Below, one piece after another: positions 24,716-33,405 of a DNA stretch of 38,908 nucleotides. Source of the DNA: Actinobacteria bacterium HGW-Actinobacteria-7 (GTDB lineage Bacteria; Actinomycetota; Coriobacteriia; Anaerosomatales; PHET01); the NCBI GenBank assembly GCA_002841275.1, contig PHET01000021.1, forward strand, positions 1-38,908, in the 5' to 3' direction. How positions within the stretch are numbered: position 1 is the stretch's first letter; the number at the start of each line of letters is the position of its first letter. A program made the translations under genes and the position numbers. The notes beneath the pieces were generated by a model. The model was not told the origin of the DNA. It searched no databases and saw only the letters and a program-made list of their open reading frames with translations.

Positions 24716-25579
24716 CTACTGCGGCAGGGGTACGAAGCCCTGGTCGGCGACGATCTTCTGGCCGTCGGCACCAAGGATCCACTCGATGTATGCCTGCATG
24801 ACGCCGGCAGGCTTTCCGTTGCTGTACATGTAGAGATCGCGAGACAGCGGGTAGCTCGCGTCAAGGACCGAGTCCACGCTGGGGGCGACACCCTCGACAG
24901 TGACCTCCTTGATGGCAGGACCCGCGTTCTGAGCGTAGCCAAGGCCGACGTAGCCGATGGCCGCAACATTGCCCTTGACCTCATCGACGATGGCCTGGTT
25001 GGAGGCGAGGAGCTTTGCCGCCTTCGCGTACTCCGCGTCCTTGCCCACAACGGCCTCCTTGAAGAACTCATAGGTGCCAGAAGACGAGTCGCGAGACAAC
25101 AGGACGATCGCCTTGTCAGCACCGCCGACGTCCTTCCAGTTCGTGATCTCGCCGCGGTAGATCTTGCCCAGCTGCTCGACGGTGAGATCGGCAACCTGGT
25201 TCGCGGGGTTCACGACGATGGAGATGCCGTCCTTGGCGATTACCGTCTCAACGGGATCGACGCCAGCGGCCTTGGCCTGTGAGATCTCTTCGGCCTTCAT
25301 CTCACGAGACGCGTTGGCAAAATCGACGGTGCCGTTGATGAGCGCAGCGATGCCGGTACCCGAGCCGCCGCCCTTGACCGAGATCATGACGCCGGGGTTC
25401 ACGTTGCCGAACTCCTCGGCCCACGCCTGGCCCATGTTCACGATGGTGTCAGAGCCCTCGACGTTGATGGCTCCGGTGAGCTCTGAGCCTGTGCCCGAGT
25501 CCTTCGTCGCCTTACCGCCACAACCGACGAGCGCAACTGCCAGAGCTGCTGTGAGTGCCAGTGCAATCCACTTCTTCAC
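24716..25579 (-). CDS. pstS: Phosphate-binding lipoprotein PstS
   Basis: 287-residue extracytoplasmic phosphate receptor. It has a lipoprotein signal peptide with lipobox LVGC (Cys20), so it is anchored on the outer face of the membrane. The phosphate-binding loops are EGSDTIVNM near residue 43, GGGSGTGI near 71 and SRDSSSGTYE near 161. TNWKDVGG and YPLSRDLYMYSNG are also typical of PstS. The GTG start has AAGGGGAG five bases upstream. It is the first gene of the pstSCAB operon, and a candidate Pho box lies in the 208-base divergent gap with the response-regulator gene. Confidence 0.95.
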   Translation of the reverse strand: MKKWIALALTAALAVALVGCGGKATKDSGTGSELTGAINVEGSDTIVNMGQAWAEEFGNVNPGVMISVKGGGSGTGIAALINGTVDFANASREMKAEEISQAKAAGVDPVETVIAKDGISIVVNPANQVADLTVEQLGKIYRGEITNWKDVGGADKAIVLLSRDSSSGTYEFFKEAVVGKDAEYAKAAKLLASNQAIVDEVKGNVAAIGYVGLGYAQNAGPAIKEVTVEGVAPSVDSVLDASYPLSRDLYMYSNGKPAGVMQAYIEWILGADGQKIVADQGFVPLPQ

Positions 25580-25677
25580 TGCGACTCCCCTTCTGCTGGT
25601 TCAATGACAAACGAGGTGGGCCGGATGGCCCGCTGAAGTCACTCTACGTAGGTATCCATGCCCAGTGGTTGCACGAA

Positions 25678-25717
25678 AGTAAACTCGTAGGGGTATGAAT
25701 GTAAAACGTCTGTGAAA
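25678..25717. promoter_or_regulatory. Candidate Pho box between pstS and the PhoB-like gene
   Basis: Three related heptamers sit on one helical face: AGTAAAC (25678-25684), TGTAAAA (25700-25706) and TGTGAAA (25711-25717). The starts are 22 and 11 bases apart. On the minus strand they read GTTTACT, TTTTACA and TTTCACA, like the TTTACA-type repeats bound by PhoP/PhoB with 11-bp periodicity. They lie between the divergent pstS and regulator genes and could serve both. The matching promoters are not clear. Confidence 0.5.
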
Positions 25718-25787
25718 TGGCTCACGTCCTCAGGCGCAGGCGTGCCATGATGAGCACAACAGCCCGCCCGACCCAGGGAGACCGCGC

Positions 25788-26501
25788 ATGTCGACCATCC
25801 TCATAGTCGAGGACGACCCGATCATTCGCCAGACCGTCGAGTACGCCCTCAAGCGCGCGGGGTTCCAAACCCATTCGACCGGCGACGGGGCACAAGCACT
25901 CGAGCTTGCCGAGAAGACCTCCCCCGACCTGGTTCTGCTCGATCTGATGCTCCCGGGCATGGACGGCTACCAGATCGCCGAACGCCTTCGCGCGACCGAC
26001 AAGGAGACCGGAATCATCATGGTCACCGCGTTGGACACGGATCGCGACAAGGTCCGCGGGCTCGACGCCGGCGCCGACGACTACCTGACCAAGCCGTTCT
26101 CGATGGATGAGCTGCTCGCACGCGTGCGCGCCAACCTGCGGCGCGTTCGAACCCGCGGCACACTCAACGACGACAAGAGGCTCGAACTGGGTGACCTGGT
26201 GATCGAGCCCAAGAGCTTCCGGGCGTCGGTCGCAGGAGCACCGGCGAAGCTGCGTCTCAAGGAGTTCCAGTTGCTGCACGCGATGGCGAAGCGCGTCGGC
26301 CAGCTCTGCACGCGGGAGATGCTCGCCGAGGAGGTCTGGGGCTACGAACACATGACCTCTTCGCGCACTATCGACGTCCACATCCGGCGCCTCCGCCAGG
26401 CGGTCGAAGACCCGTCTGCCTTCACCTACATCCAGACCGTCCACGGCATGGGCTACCGGTTCGAGCCTGTGCCGAAGGACCCTGACCTGGACCCATCGTG
26501 A
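25788..26501 (+). CDS. OmpR/PhoB-family response regulator (phosphate regulon candidate)
   Basis: 237-residue response regulator. The receiver domain (1-120) has the acidic pocket Asp9-Asp10, phospho-acceptor Asp52 (LLDLMLPG), Thr80 and Lys102 (LTKPF). The C-terminal winged helix (about 135-232) ends RTIDVHIRRLRQAVEDP ... VHGMGYRFEP, as in PhoB/PhoP. Its stop overlaps the kinase start as GTGA. Divergence from pstSCAB and the repeats in between make it the likely activator of phosphate uptake, called PhoB or PhoP in other bacteria. The assignment rests on context. Confidence 0.92.
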   Translation: MSTILIVEDDPIIRQTVEYALKRAGFQTHSTGDGAQALELAEKTSPDLVLLDLMLPGMDGYQIAERLRATDKETGIIMVTALDTDRDKVRGLDAGADDYLTKPFSMDELLARVRANLRRVRTRGTLNDDKRLELGDLVIEPKSFRASVAGAPAKLRLKEFQLLHAMAKRVGQLCTREMLAEEVWGYEHMTSSRTIDVHIRRLRQAVEDPSAFTYIQTVHGMGYRFEPVPKDPDLDPS

Positions 26502-28249
26502 AGCGACTCACCGGGTCACTACTCGCACGCCTGGTCCTCGGCTACGCACTCATAGCCGTCGTGTTCGCCTCGGCATGGCTGTGGTCTCTGTACGGTCCAC
26601 TGAAGCAGGCGGCGCTCAACCAACAGCAGCGTAACCTCACGGCGGTCGCCCAAGCGGCGGCACTGGTCGCGGCGCACTCCACCGAAACGCCCGGTGCTAT
26701 CGCTCGGCAGCTTGTCGCCCGCACCGACCTTCGCTTGACCATCATCGCGTCCGACGGGCGAGTGCTGGCCGACTCCAACTTCGCCGCATCAAGCATGGAA
26801 AACCACCTGCACCGACCGGAGGTCGTGGCCGCGCTCGCCGGACAGACCGGCGTGGCACGTCGGGTATCTCGAACCGAGAAGCAGGAAGAACTGTACGTGG
26901 CCGTACCTGCCTCTGTGGGCGGCGGCCGGGTCGCGCTGCGCGTTTCGCAGCCACTTGCCCAGATCGAACAGATCGCAGCCCGCTCCCGTCGCATGGGCCT
27001 GGCGCTGCTCGCTGGCTCGCTCATTCTCGCCGTCGGCATCGCGATACTCACCACACGCCAGGCGACCTATCCCATCGGAGTCCTGTCCCGGACCGCCGAG
27101 AAGATGGCAGACGGCGATCTCAGTGTCGTCGTCCCCACGGTCCCTACCGACCTCGAAGGACTGGCAGACGCCCTAGCGGCACTACGAAACCAGATGCGCG
27201 CGAGAATCGAGGCCCTTGAGTCCGAGAAGGTCACGCTCCGTACCACGCTCGATGGACTGGGCGAGGCCGTCCTACTGCTGGAGGGTGCGGACATCCGTCT
27301 GGCCAACGCGGCCGCCAGCCGACTATTCCGGACGCCAGTGGGTGGTTGGAGGAACACGCCGCTCTCCGCGGCGGGTCTCCCTGGGGGGCTTGAGGCCGCA
27401 ATCGATGCACATCGGATGGGCCAAGAGACCTACGCGTCCACCTTGCCGCCGGATCCAACGGGCCGGGTGCTTCGATTGCTCGTCGCCCCGTTGGGGCGTG
27501 GGGCGGCTCCGGGACGGACCATCGTCTCGGTAGCGGACGTCACCGAACTCGCGCGGCTCGACAGTGTGCGTCGCGATTTCGTCGCCAACGCGAGCCACGA
27601 GCTCAAGACACCGGCAGCCGGAATCCGACTACTGGCGCAGTCCGCGGAGATTGCGGCCTCGGACGGCGACGTCAAGCAAGCACTCGTGTTCGCCGGCCAG
27701 ATCGAGGCCGAGGCCGCACGGCTGCAAAGGCTCGTCGGCGATCTGCTGGACCTGTCTCGACTGGAGGCTGTGCCGGCCCCAGACGCGGTGACCGACGTGC
27801 GGCAGGTCGTCGAGAACGCTGTAGTGTCACATCGATCGGCGGCTGCGCGGAAGGGACTCGAGGTTGTCACGGACTTCTCGGCCGTTCAAGGTCGTGATGT
27901 GTACGTGGCTGCCGACAGAACCGACGTCGCTATCGCGCTCGACAACCTGCTGGACAACGCGATCAACTACACGAACGCGGGCTCGGTGCGGATAGCCGTC
28001 GAGGCCCTGGACGCACGGATAGCGATATCGGTGACCGACACCGGACCGGGCATACACCCCGAACACCAGCCACGCGTCTTCGAACGCTTCTACCGTGTCG
28101 ATAAAGGGCGTGACCGTGGCGCGGGCGGAACGGGACTCGGGCTGGCGCTGGTGCGCCATGTTGTCGACAGGAGCGGCGGATCCGTCACGCTCGATTCGAG
28201 CCCAGGCGAAGGTTCCCGATTCACCCTGAACCTGCCCAGAGCGCTCTAG
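26498..28249 (+). CDS. PhoR-like sensor histidine kinase
   Basis: 583-residue membrane kinase. It has TM1 about 10-31, an extracytoplasmic sensor about 32-165, TM2 about 167-186, HAMP about 188-240 and a PAS-like region about 245-350. The HisKA domain has phospho-acceptor His367 (FVANASHELKTP), and the HATPase domain shows DNAINYT, DTGPGI and GGTGLGLALV. The layout matches PhoR of Gram-positive bacteria. The GTG start overlaps the regulator stop, so the two proteins are made together. The sensor domain is not recognisable beyond a generic single-Cache/PAS-like size. Co-location with pstSCAB points to phosphate control. Confidence 0.92.
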   Translation: MKRLTGSLLARLVLGYALIAVVFASAWLWSLYGPLKQAALNQQQRNLTAVAQAAALVAAHSTETPGAIARQLVARTDLRLTIIASDGRVLADSNFAASSMENHLHRPEVVAALAGQTGVARRVSRTEKQEELYVAVPASVGGGRVALRVSQPLAQIEQIAARSRRMGLALLAGSLILAVGIAILTTRQATYPIGVLSRTAEKMADGDLSVVVPTVPTDLEGLADALAALRNQMRARIEALESEKVTLRTTLDGLGEAVLLLEGADIRLANAAASRLFRTPVGGWRNTPLSAAGLPGGLEAAIDAHRMGQETYASTLPPDPTGRVLRLLVAPLGRGAAPGRTIVSVADVTELARLDSVRRDFVANASHELKTPAAGIRLLAQSAEIAASDGDVKQALVFAGQIEAEAARLQRLVGDLLDLSRLEAVPAPDAVTDVRQVVENAVVSHRSAAARKGLEVVTDFSAVQGRDVYVAADRTDVAIALDNLLDNAINYTNAGSVRIAVEALDARIAISVTDTGPGIHPEHQPRVFERFYRVDKGRDRGAGGTGLGLALVRHVVDRSGGSVTLDSSPGEGSRFTLNLPRAL

Positions 28250-28279
28250 CCAAGCGCGGCAACACCAAACACATCACCG

Positions 28280-28301
28280 CGAGGCGCAAGACTACGCCTC
28301 G
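28280..28301. terminator. Candidate bidirectional hairpin between convergent genes
   Basis: CGAGGCG (28280-28286) and CGCCTCG (28295-28301) form a perfect 7-bp stem with an eight-base loop. It spans the stop codon of the giant glycosyltransferase gene and lies 31 bases after the kinase stop. No T run flanks it on either strand, so termination is only suggested. Confidence 0.35.
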
Positions 28302-31300
28302 TCACACGCCCGGTAAAACACCTCGAGCGCCTGCTGGTTGTATGCACTGAAGTTGACCGGGAGCTGCTGGAGCGAGCCATCCAAGAACGCTTTCATCGCA
28401 TCCACAAGTGCCTCCTCTCCATCATCGACCAGGCGCCCGGTGTCGGCGAACAACACCTGCGATTCCGGTGTGCCGACGGCGAGAGTGGCAAGGCCCAGCG
28501 CAGCCGCCTCGAGGGTGGTGACTGACGGATCGACTGCTCGTGTCGGCGCAACGAGGCAACCGCACTGCGCGATCACCGCTAGTTCGCTAGCTGAACTCAC
28601 GACGGTGACGTTCGACTCGACGCTCACCTTGCGAACCGCCTGTGCGAGCTGAATGGCACTCGCACCGTGGTCCAGGAGGAACAGATGTGCGTCCGGAACC
28701 CCCACGCACACCTTCGAGAATGCCGACAGCGTCCGCAGTTGATCATCGCGGCCTCGGTCGGCCATCACGAAGGTGCGTTCAGCGGGTGCGGGTAGCACAA
28801 CCCGCTGTGGCCCGTTTCCTGAACGCCCTGTCTCGTCAGGCACGATCAGTGTCCGCACACCGTCGGACACCTCAACGGCGAACGAGCCAGCGTCCGACGC
28901 GATCACGGCCGTGTCGATCATGCGTACGAATGGAGCGTCCGAAGCGCTCAGAATCGCCGAGAAGCCCGGCTCTTCCGTCTCCGTCCCCCGCCACGTCGAC
29001 GCGCTCTTCCCGTGGTCGACAAGGAACCGACGTATTGCGGTTCCGCATGCCAAAAGGCCCGAATGGAGCACCGATCCACCGGTCAGGTCCCATGCGACGT
29101 CGAACTCGCACGGGCCGAACAGCCGGGCCCATTCTCGGGTTAGAAGAGTTGCAGGCGGGTCGGTTCTATCAGGTCTCTCAGCCCACGACGCCAGTCTGAT
29201 TCTCTCGGCCAATGTGAAGTTGCCCTGGCTCGAACGCAGGAACGTGCGCACATGTGCGGGCAGCCGCTGGAGGTTCTCTCGCTGCCCCTCGTCATCGCGG
29301 TAGCGGGCGAACACACTGATGTCAAAACGATTGGGATCGATTCGGTCCAGAAGTGCGAGCAGCGAGCGGGACTTCTGCCCTCGTCGGAACCCTCCGGTAT
29401 GGATCAGCAGCCGCGTCTTCCCGCCATCAAAACCTGTGCGAGCGCGCACGTCCCGACTGTCTCCAAAGGCCGCATCAAGTACCCGCTGGGTCGCATGCCC
29501 GTCTTCGAACGGCAGCAACCTGCGGCGAAGACTCTCATACCGCGTCGCGTAGAGCTCGCTGTCGGCTTCGGCATGCACGATGCACGCGGCCACCGACTCG
29601 GCATCGGTGGTGACAGGACCAGGTAGCTCCTCGGGCCGGAGGTAGACCCCTCTTTCGTGCATGTAGTCTTCCACGTCCTTGATGTAGAAGACGATCGGCC
29701 GTCCGGTGACCATGTAGTCCACGAAGATGCTCGAGTAGTCCGAAATGAGAACGTCAACCGCACTGAGAAGCTCGTTGGTGTCGAAATCCGCAGGAACCAA
29801 CATGCTCGCGAGCCGGTCCTCAGCAGCGAGATGCGCCGCAGTGAGCGGATGGAGCTTCAGCAGGATCGTGTAGTCATCCTCACCGAGACGTGCCACAAGC
29901 GATTCCACGAACGCCGTCACCTCGTCGACGGTGTCCTGCGGTTCCGAGATGCTGCTGCCGCGCCACGTGGGCGCGTAGAGCACCACCGTGCGGTCCGAAC
30001 CGGCAGCGAACCCTGCCGAGCGCAACTTCGCGCGCTGCTCCTCGCGGTCCGCGTTCACTGTCAAATCGAGGCGTGGATGTCCAGTCTCAAGGATCGTGCC
30101 GCGGTACAGCCCTGTGAGCCGATGACTGCGAAGATACAGGGCATCTGACTCGTAGTCGGAACCGGATACCAAGTAGGTGCACTGCATCAATACCCTGAGG
30201 ACGTTTCGCGCCTCGACACGACCGTTGGGGATCTCGAAACCCATCTTCTTGATGGGGACTCCGTGCCATGTGTTCAGCACCACCTGCCCTTCTCGGCGCT
30301 GGAAGTACGTGGGCAGAGAGCCGTTCGTGATGATATGACCGGCCGTAGCAAGAGCGCGAACGTGTTCGGCGGAGTCGCGTTCGACAAAGCCGATTCGTCC
30401 GCCGGCGAACTGCCGTCTCAGGCTGCGGAGTGTCTCTTCCTTGCGGATCACCCATGCAAACGAGTACCGCTCGTATGTCGAGTCGTCGAGCATACGAAGA
30501 ACCAGTGCGCGTGGGTTGCATCGCACGGTGTCGTCGAGCAATGTCTCCACGACTACCAGATTCGGATCGATCCGGGTCCCGCGAATGTCTCGTGCGTACC
30601 GCGCGCGCAAACGCAGAGAAGCGGTTGTAAGGTAGGCCGAGAGCTCGCCGAACACCAGTCGCACCCGACCGGTCACTGGCGCGAACGCCCTGGACAAGCG
30701 CCTGTGAACTCCGCGGCTCGCCCTCTTCGCCACTCGGACCAGCGCCCTGCCCGCACGGACATGTGGCGCGGGCCGTCGGGGAGCACGCTTGAGGCTCACG
30801 TTGCCCATCGTGGTCACAGCCAGCGCGATGCGGCCCGTGCCCACGGCTTCTATCACGCCGCCGGCTGCGAGTCTGACGAAGCGGTGATCATTGCGTAGCG
30901 CGACGCTGAGGTAGACATCCCAGATGCCGTCATCAAGCGCGACGAATGCGGAACCGAACTTCACCTCGAACCCGATTGCGCCGTCAGCAGCCGGAGAGGC
31001 GGTGACATCGAAGTATCGTGCGCCAACCACGGTGTCACGTGGCCGCAGATACAGACGCACCGTCGGACCCTCCTTGAGCCCATCGACTCCCAGCCGCCCA
31101 CGCACCAAGCAACCGCGCCTCGATATCCGAATCTCCGTAAGGTTGGCGGTCATCGGGGGGAGACACACCCGTCGATCGCGCTGTTCAAGTGCTGCGCGGT
31201 ATACCTCGAGCCACCCCGCGACGCACTTCTCGGCCGAGAACCGCTCGGTGATCGCCAAGGCAGCCCGCCCCATGCTCCGCTGACGTTTGGGATTCAAGAA

Positions 31301-32716
31301 CAGCTCCGCCATCGCGCCAGCGAGCGCCGCCTCGTCGCCATAGGGCACGAGTATGCCGTCGACGCCATCTCTGAGCATGTCTCGCGGACCGTACTTGCCG
31401 TCGTATGCGACCACCGGCGTCCCTGCCGCCAGTGACTCCAGCATCACCAAGGGGAAGCCCTCACGAATGCCCGCCAGGACCGAGAACGTGGCGCGCCGGA
31501 ACACCGAGATCGCGTCGTCGGTCAGCCCCATCACGCGCACGCGGCCCTCGAGCCCGAGTTCTGAGATCAGGGTTCCATAGTCATCCTGAAGCGGGCCCAT
31601 GCCCCACAGCTCAAGGCGCGCGTCTGGCACCCTCTCCAAGACCATGTGAAACGCTCTGATCGCGTGGTCCCAGTTCTTGCGATCCTCGAATCTGCCGATT
31701 CCAACAGCGAGCTTCGTGTCGACCACCGCAGACTCGGCCGGCACCGCAGGCGGCGCATCGTGCGGCACTGCGTGCAGGGTCGTCCGCGGACCATACTCGT
31801 CTGCGATATCGTCCCGGTGTGTGGCGGTGATCAATGCGAACGCATCGAAGTCGCTCAGGCGGCTGAGGACACGTGCGTGCTCCGGCATCGCAGGCGAGCC
31901 AAGGGTGTGCGGGTAGTCCAGGTGGCTCGAGTGCAGCATCATCACCTTGGCGACCCTGGGGGCGCTCATGTCGAGCACCGCACGGACGATGTGGTGGCTT
32001 TCAGACTCCACCTGGAAGATGGAATCCGCACAACCAGCCGCGTAGCTCTCCAGCCATGAGGTCCGAATCGCAGCCAGCCCACCGACGCGGGTCGTGGTTC
32101 CCTGCTCATCCCGAAATGCGACGAGCCAGCGCCGGCCATCCTCCGGATCACGGCGATAGTGCACACGGCATCTGCCGCTGGGATCGAGATAGCGCCGTTC
32201 CAGTGAGGAACCAGAAACGGGGTCGAACTCCTCCGTGCTACGCAGACGACCTGCGAAATCGAACGACTCACGCCACATCGTCCTGCCTAGCTGGTCCAAC
32301 GCGACACGTACGCGTCTGCCCGCGGGGTCGGTCTGCTCGGCGATCTCCGCTCCCACTGGGTCGGCCACATGGGGATCCGGCTCGTCAACCTCCGCCTGCG
32401 TGTCCCTGGCCGCACCCTGAACCGCGAAGAAGGGCGAGCTCTCGCCCCCGTCCAGACCCGCATCCTGGAACAGGTTCTTGATCACGACGAACTCGCCGAC
32501 AAGCCCCGCCTCGGCCATCCGAGACACGGATAGGTCCGTATCGGGATCGAAGTTGACTGTGAGGACGGTGACCTGCTTGCCTAGCCGGTCACTCACCAGC
32601 GTCGCCTTGTGCAGGGCGTTGCGCGTCAGGCCCCCTCGCCAGAACCACACGTCGCTGAGCACAACGAACAGCCCCACGTCCGCAAGTGTCGCCTCTACAG
32701 ATTCACCACTCGACAC
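28292..32716 (-). CDS. Giant GT4 glycosyltransferase / TagF-type glycerophosphotransferase fusion
   Basis: 1474-residue soluble protein with three parts. Residues about 10-515 form a GT4-type GT-B transferase, with VGIGRFEDRKNW and the EGFPLVMLE motif (Glu419, Glu427). Its Gly/Arg-rich beta insertion (about 130-215) resembles that of TagE/TarM-type teichoic-acid glucosyltransferases. A beta-rich linker (520-640) and a basic stretch follow. Residues about 715-1085 match the CDP-glycerol glycerophosphotransferase family: NTWHG (815-819), GHPRLD (879-884), APTWR (915-919) and SDYSS (992-996). Residues 1100-1474 look like a second, weaker GT-B fold (HTGGFRRGQKSRSL ... TTLEAAALG). It probably polymerises and glycosylates a glycerol-phosphate-like wall or capsule polymer. 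The GTG start has GGGAG six bases upstream. It follows the PAP2 gene by 50 bases. Confidence 0.85.
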   Translation of the reverse strand: MSSGESVEATLADVGLFVVLSDVWFWRGGLTRNALHKATLVSDRLGKQVTVLTVNFDPDTDLSVSRMAEAGLVGEFVVIKNLFQDAGLDGGESSPFFAVQGAARDTQAEVDEPDPHVADPVGAEIAEQTDPAGRRVRVALDQLGRTMWRESFDFAGRLRSTEEFDPVSGSSLERRYLDPSGRCRVHYRRDPEDGRRWLVAFRDEQGTTTRVGGLAAIRTSWLESYAAGCADSIFQVESESHHIVRAVLDMSAPRVAKVMMLHSSHLDYPHTLGSPAMPEHARVLSRLSDFDAFALITATHRDDIADEYGPRTTLHAVPHDAPPAVPAESAVVDTKLAVGIGRFEDRKNWDHAIRAFHMVLERVPDARLELWGMGPLQDDYGTLISELGLEGRVRVMGLTDDAISVFRRATFSVLAGIREGFPLVMLESLAAGTPVVAYDGKYGPRDMLRDGVDGILVPYGDEAALAGAMAELFLNPKRQRSMGRAALAITERFSAEKCVAGWLEVYRAALEQRDRRVCLPPMTANLTEIRISRRGCLVRGRLGVDGLKEGPTVRLYLRPRDTVVGARYFDVTASPAADGAIGFEVKFGSAFVALDDGIWDVYLSVALRNDHRFVRLAAGGVIEAVGTGRIALAVTTMGNVSLKRAPRRPAPHVRAGRALVRVAKRASRGVHRRLSRAFAPVTGRVRLVFGELSAYLTTASLRLRARYARDIRGTRIDPNLVVVETLLDDTVRCNPRALVLRMLDDSTYERYSFAWVIRKEETLRSLRRQFAGGRIGFVERDSAEHVRALATAGHIITNGSLPTYFQRREGQVVLNTWHGVPIKKMGFEIPNGRVEARNVLRVLMQCTYLVSGSDYESDALYLRSHRLTGLYRGTILETGHPRLDLTVNADREEQRAKLRSAGFAAGSDRTVVLYAPTWRGSSISEPQDTVDEVTAFVESLVARLGEDDYTILLKLHPLTAAHLAAEDRLASMLVPADFDTNELLSAVDVLISDYSSIFVDYMVTGRPIVFYIKDVEDYMHERGVYLRPEELPGPVTTDAESVAACIVHAEADSELYATRYESLRRRLLPFEDGHATQRVLDAAFGDSRDVRARTGFDGGKTRLLIHTGGFRRGQKSRSLLALLDRIDPNRFDISVFARYRDDEGQRENLQRLPAHVRTFLRSSQGNFTLAERIRLASWAERPDRTDPPATLLTREWARLFGPCEFDVAWDLTGGSVLHSGLLACGTAIRRFLVDHGKSASTWRGTETEEPGFSAILSASDAPFVRMIDTAVIASDAGSFAVEVSDGVRTLIVPDETGRSGNGPQRVVLPAPAERTFVMADRGRDDQLRTLSAFSKVCVGVPDAHLFLLDHGASAIQLAQAVRKVSVESNVTVVSSASELAVIAQCGCLVAPTRAVDPSVTTLEAAALGLATLAVGTPESQVLFADTGRLVDDGEEALVDAMKAFLDGSLQQLPVNFSAYNQQALEVFYRACDEA

Positions 32717-32766
32717 GCGGTTCTCCCAACAGAGCGGGCGTCACCCGCACGACATGACAGGAATGC

Positions 32767-33405
32767 TCAGTCCGCTGATTGCGAGAGCGATGCCGCCCCC
32801 AGTGAAAGCGACAGGAGGACCCCTCCCAGCAGCCAGGACGCGACCACGTCACTGGCAAAGTGTACCCCGAGATAGACCCGAGAGAGCCCCACCGCCACTG
32901 GGTACACGAGGCACGCAATGACCGAGGCTCTCTTCACCAACCGCGACGCCGCCGAATGCAGTATCGAGTAGGCCAGCGCCGCGCCAAGACACAGACTCGC
33001 CATCGCGTGCCCAGAAGGGAACGAGTACGACTGCGGCAGCGCGATCAGTGCACTCTCGGCCGGGGGCCTGAGCCGCACGAACTGCCCCTTGGCGATTGCG
33101 GCGATCAGGCTTCCGCCTGCCACGAGAACCACCGAGAAGAGCGCAGCGACACGGCGTCGGCGCACCATCTGCCAGGTCACCAGCGCAAACACCGCCGCGG
33201 TGACGACAACCCCTCCCCCCGTGACAGTCACGAGCTTCATGACCCAGGTGAGCCACGGCGTCCGGAGCGAAACGATAGCCGCACTGACCACAGCGTCGAA
33301 CCTCTGCACTTCAGACTCGTAGGCGAAGTCGGTACCCAGCTCCCAGAAGCCGACAAGACAGGCGATAGCGGCGGTCGCGCTGGCATAGAGTCGACCGCGC
33401 CTCAC
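32767..33405 (-). CDS. PAP2-family membrane phosphatase
   Basis: 212-residue membrane protein of the PAP2 superfamily with five or six membrane segments. All three catalytic motifs are present: K-x6-RP (Lys106 to Pro114), SGH (131-133, in FPSGHAMAS) and SR-x5-H-x3-D (Ser175 to Asp186). Members dephosphorylate phosphatidic acid or undecaprenyl pyrophosphate at the outer membrane face. The start is the GTG overlapping the pyrophosphatase stop (GTGA); the frame continues upstream 22 codons inside that gene without a membrane pattern. Between a pyrophosphatase and a polymer-building transferase, recycling of the lipid carrier is a reasonable inference. Confidence 0.88.
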   Translation of the reverse strand: MRRGRLYASATAAIACLVGFWELGTDFAYESEVQRFDAVVSAAIVSLRTPWLTWVMKLVTVTGGGVVVTAAVFALVTWQMVRRRRVAALFSVVLVAGGSLIAAIAKGQFVRLRPPAESALIALPQSYSFPSGHAMASLCLGAALAYSILHSAASRLVKRASVIACLVYPVAVGLSRVYLGVHFASDVVASWLLGGVLLSLSLGAASLSQSAD

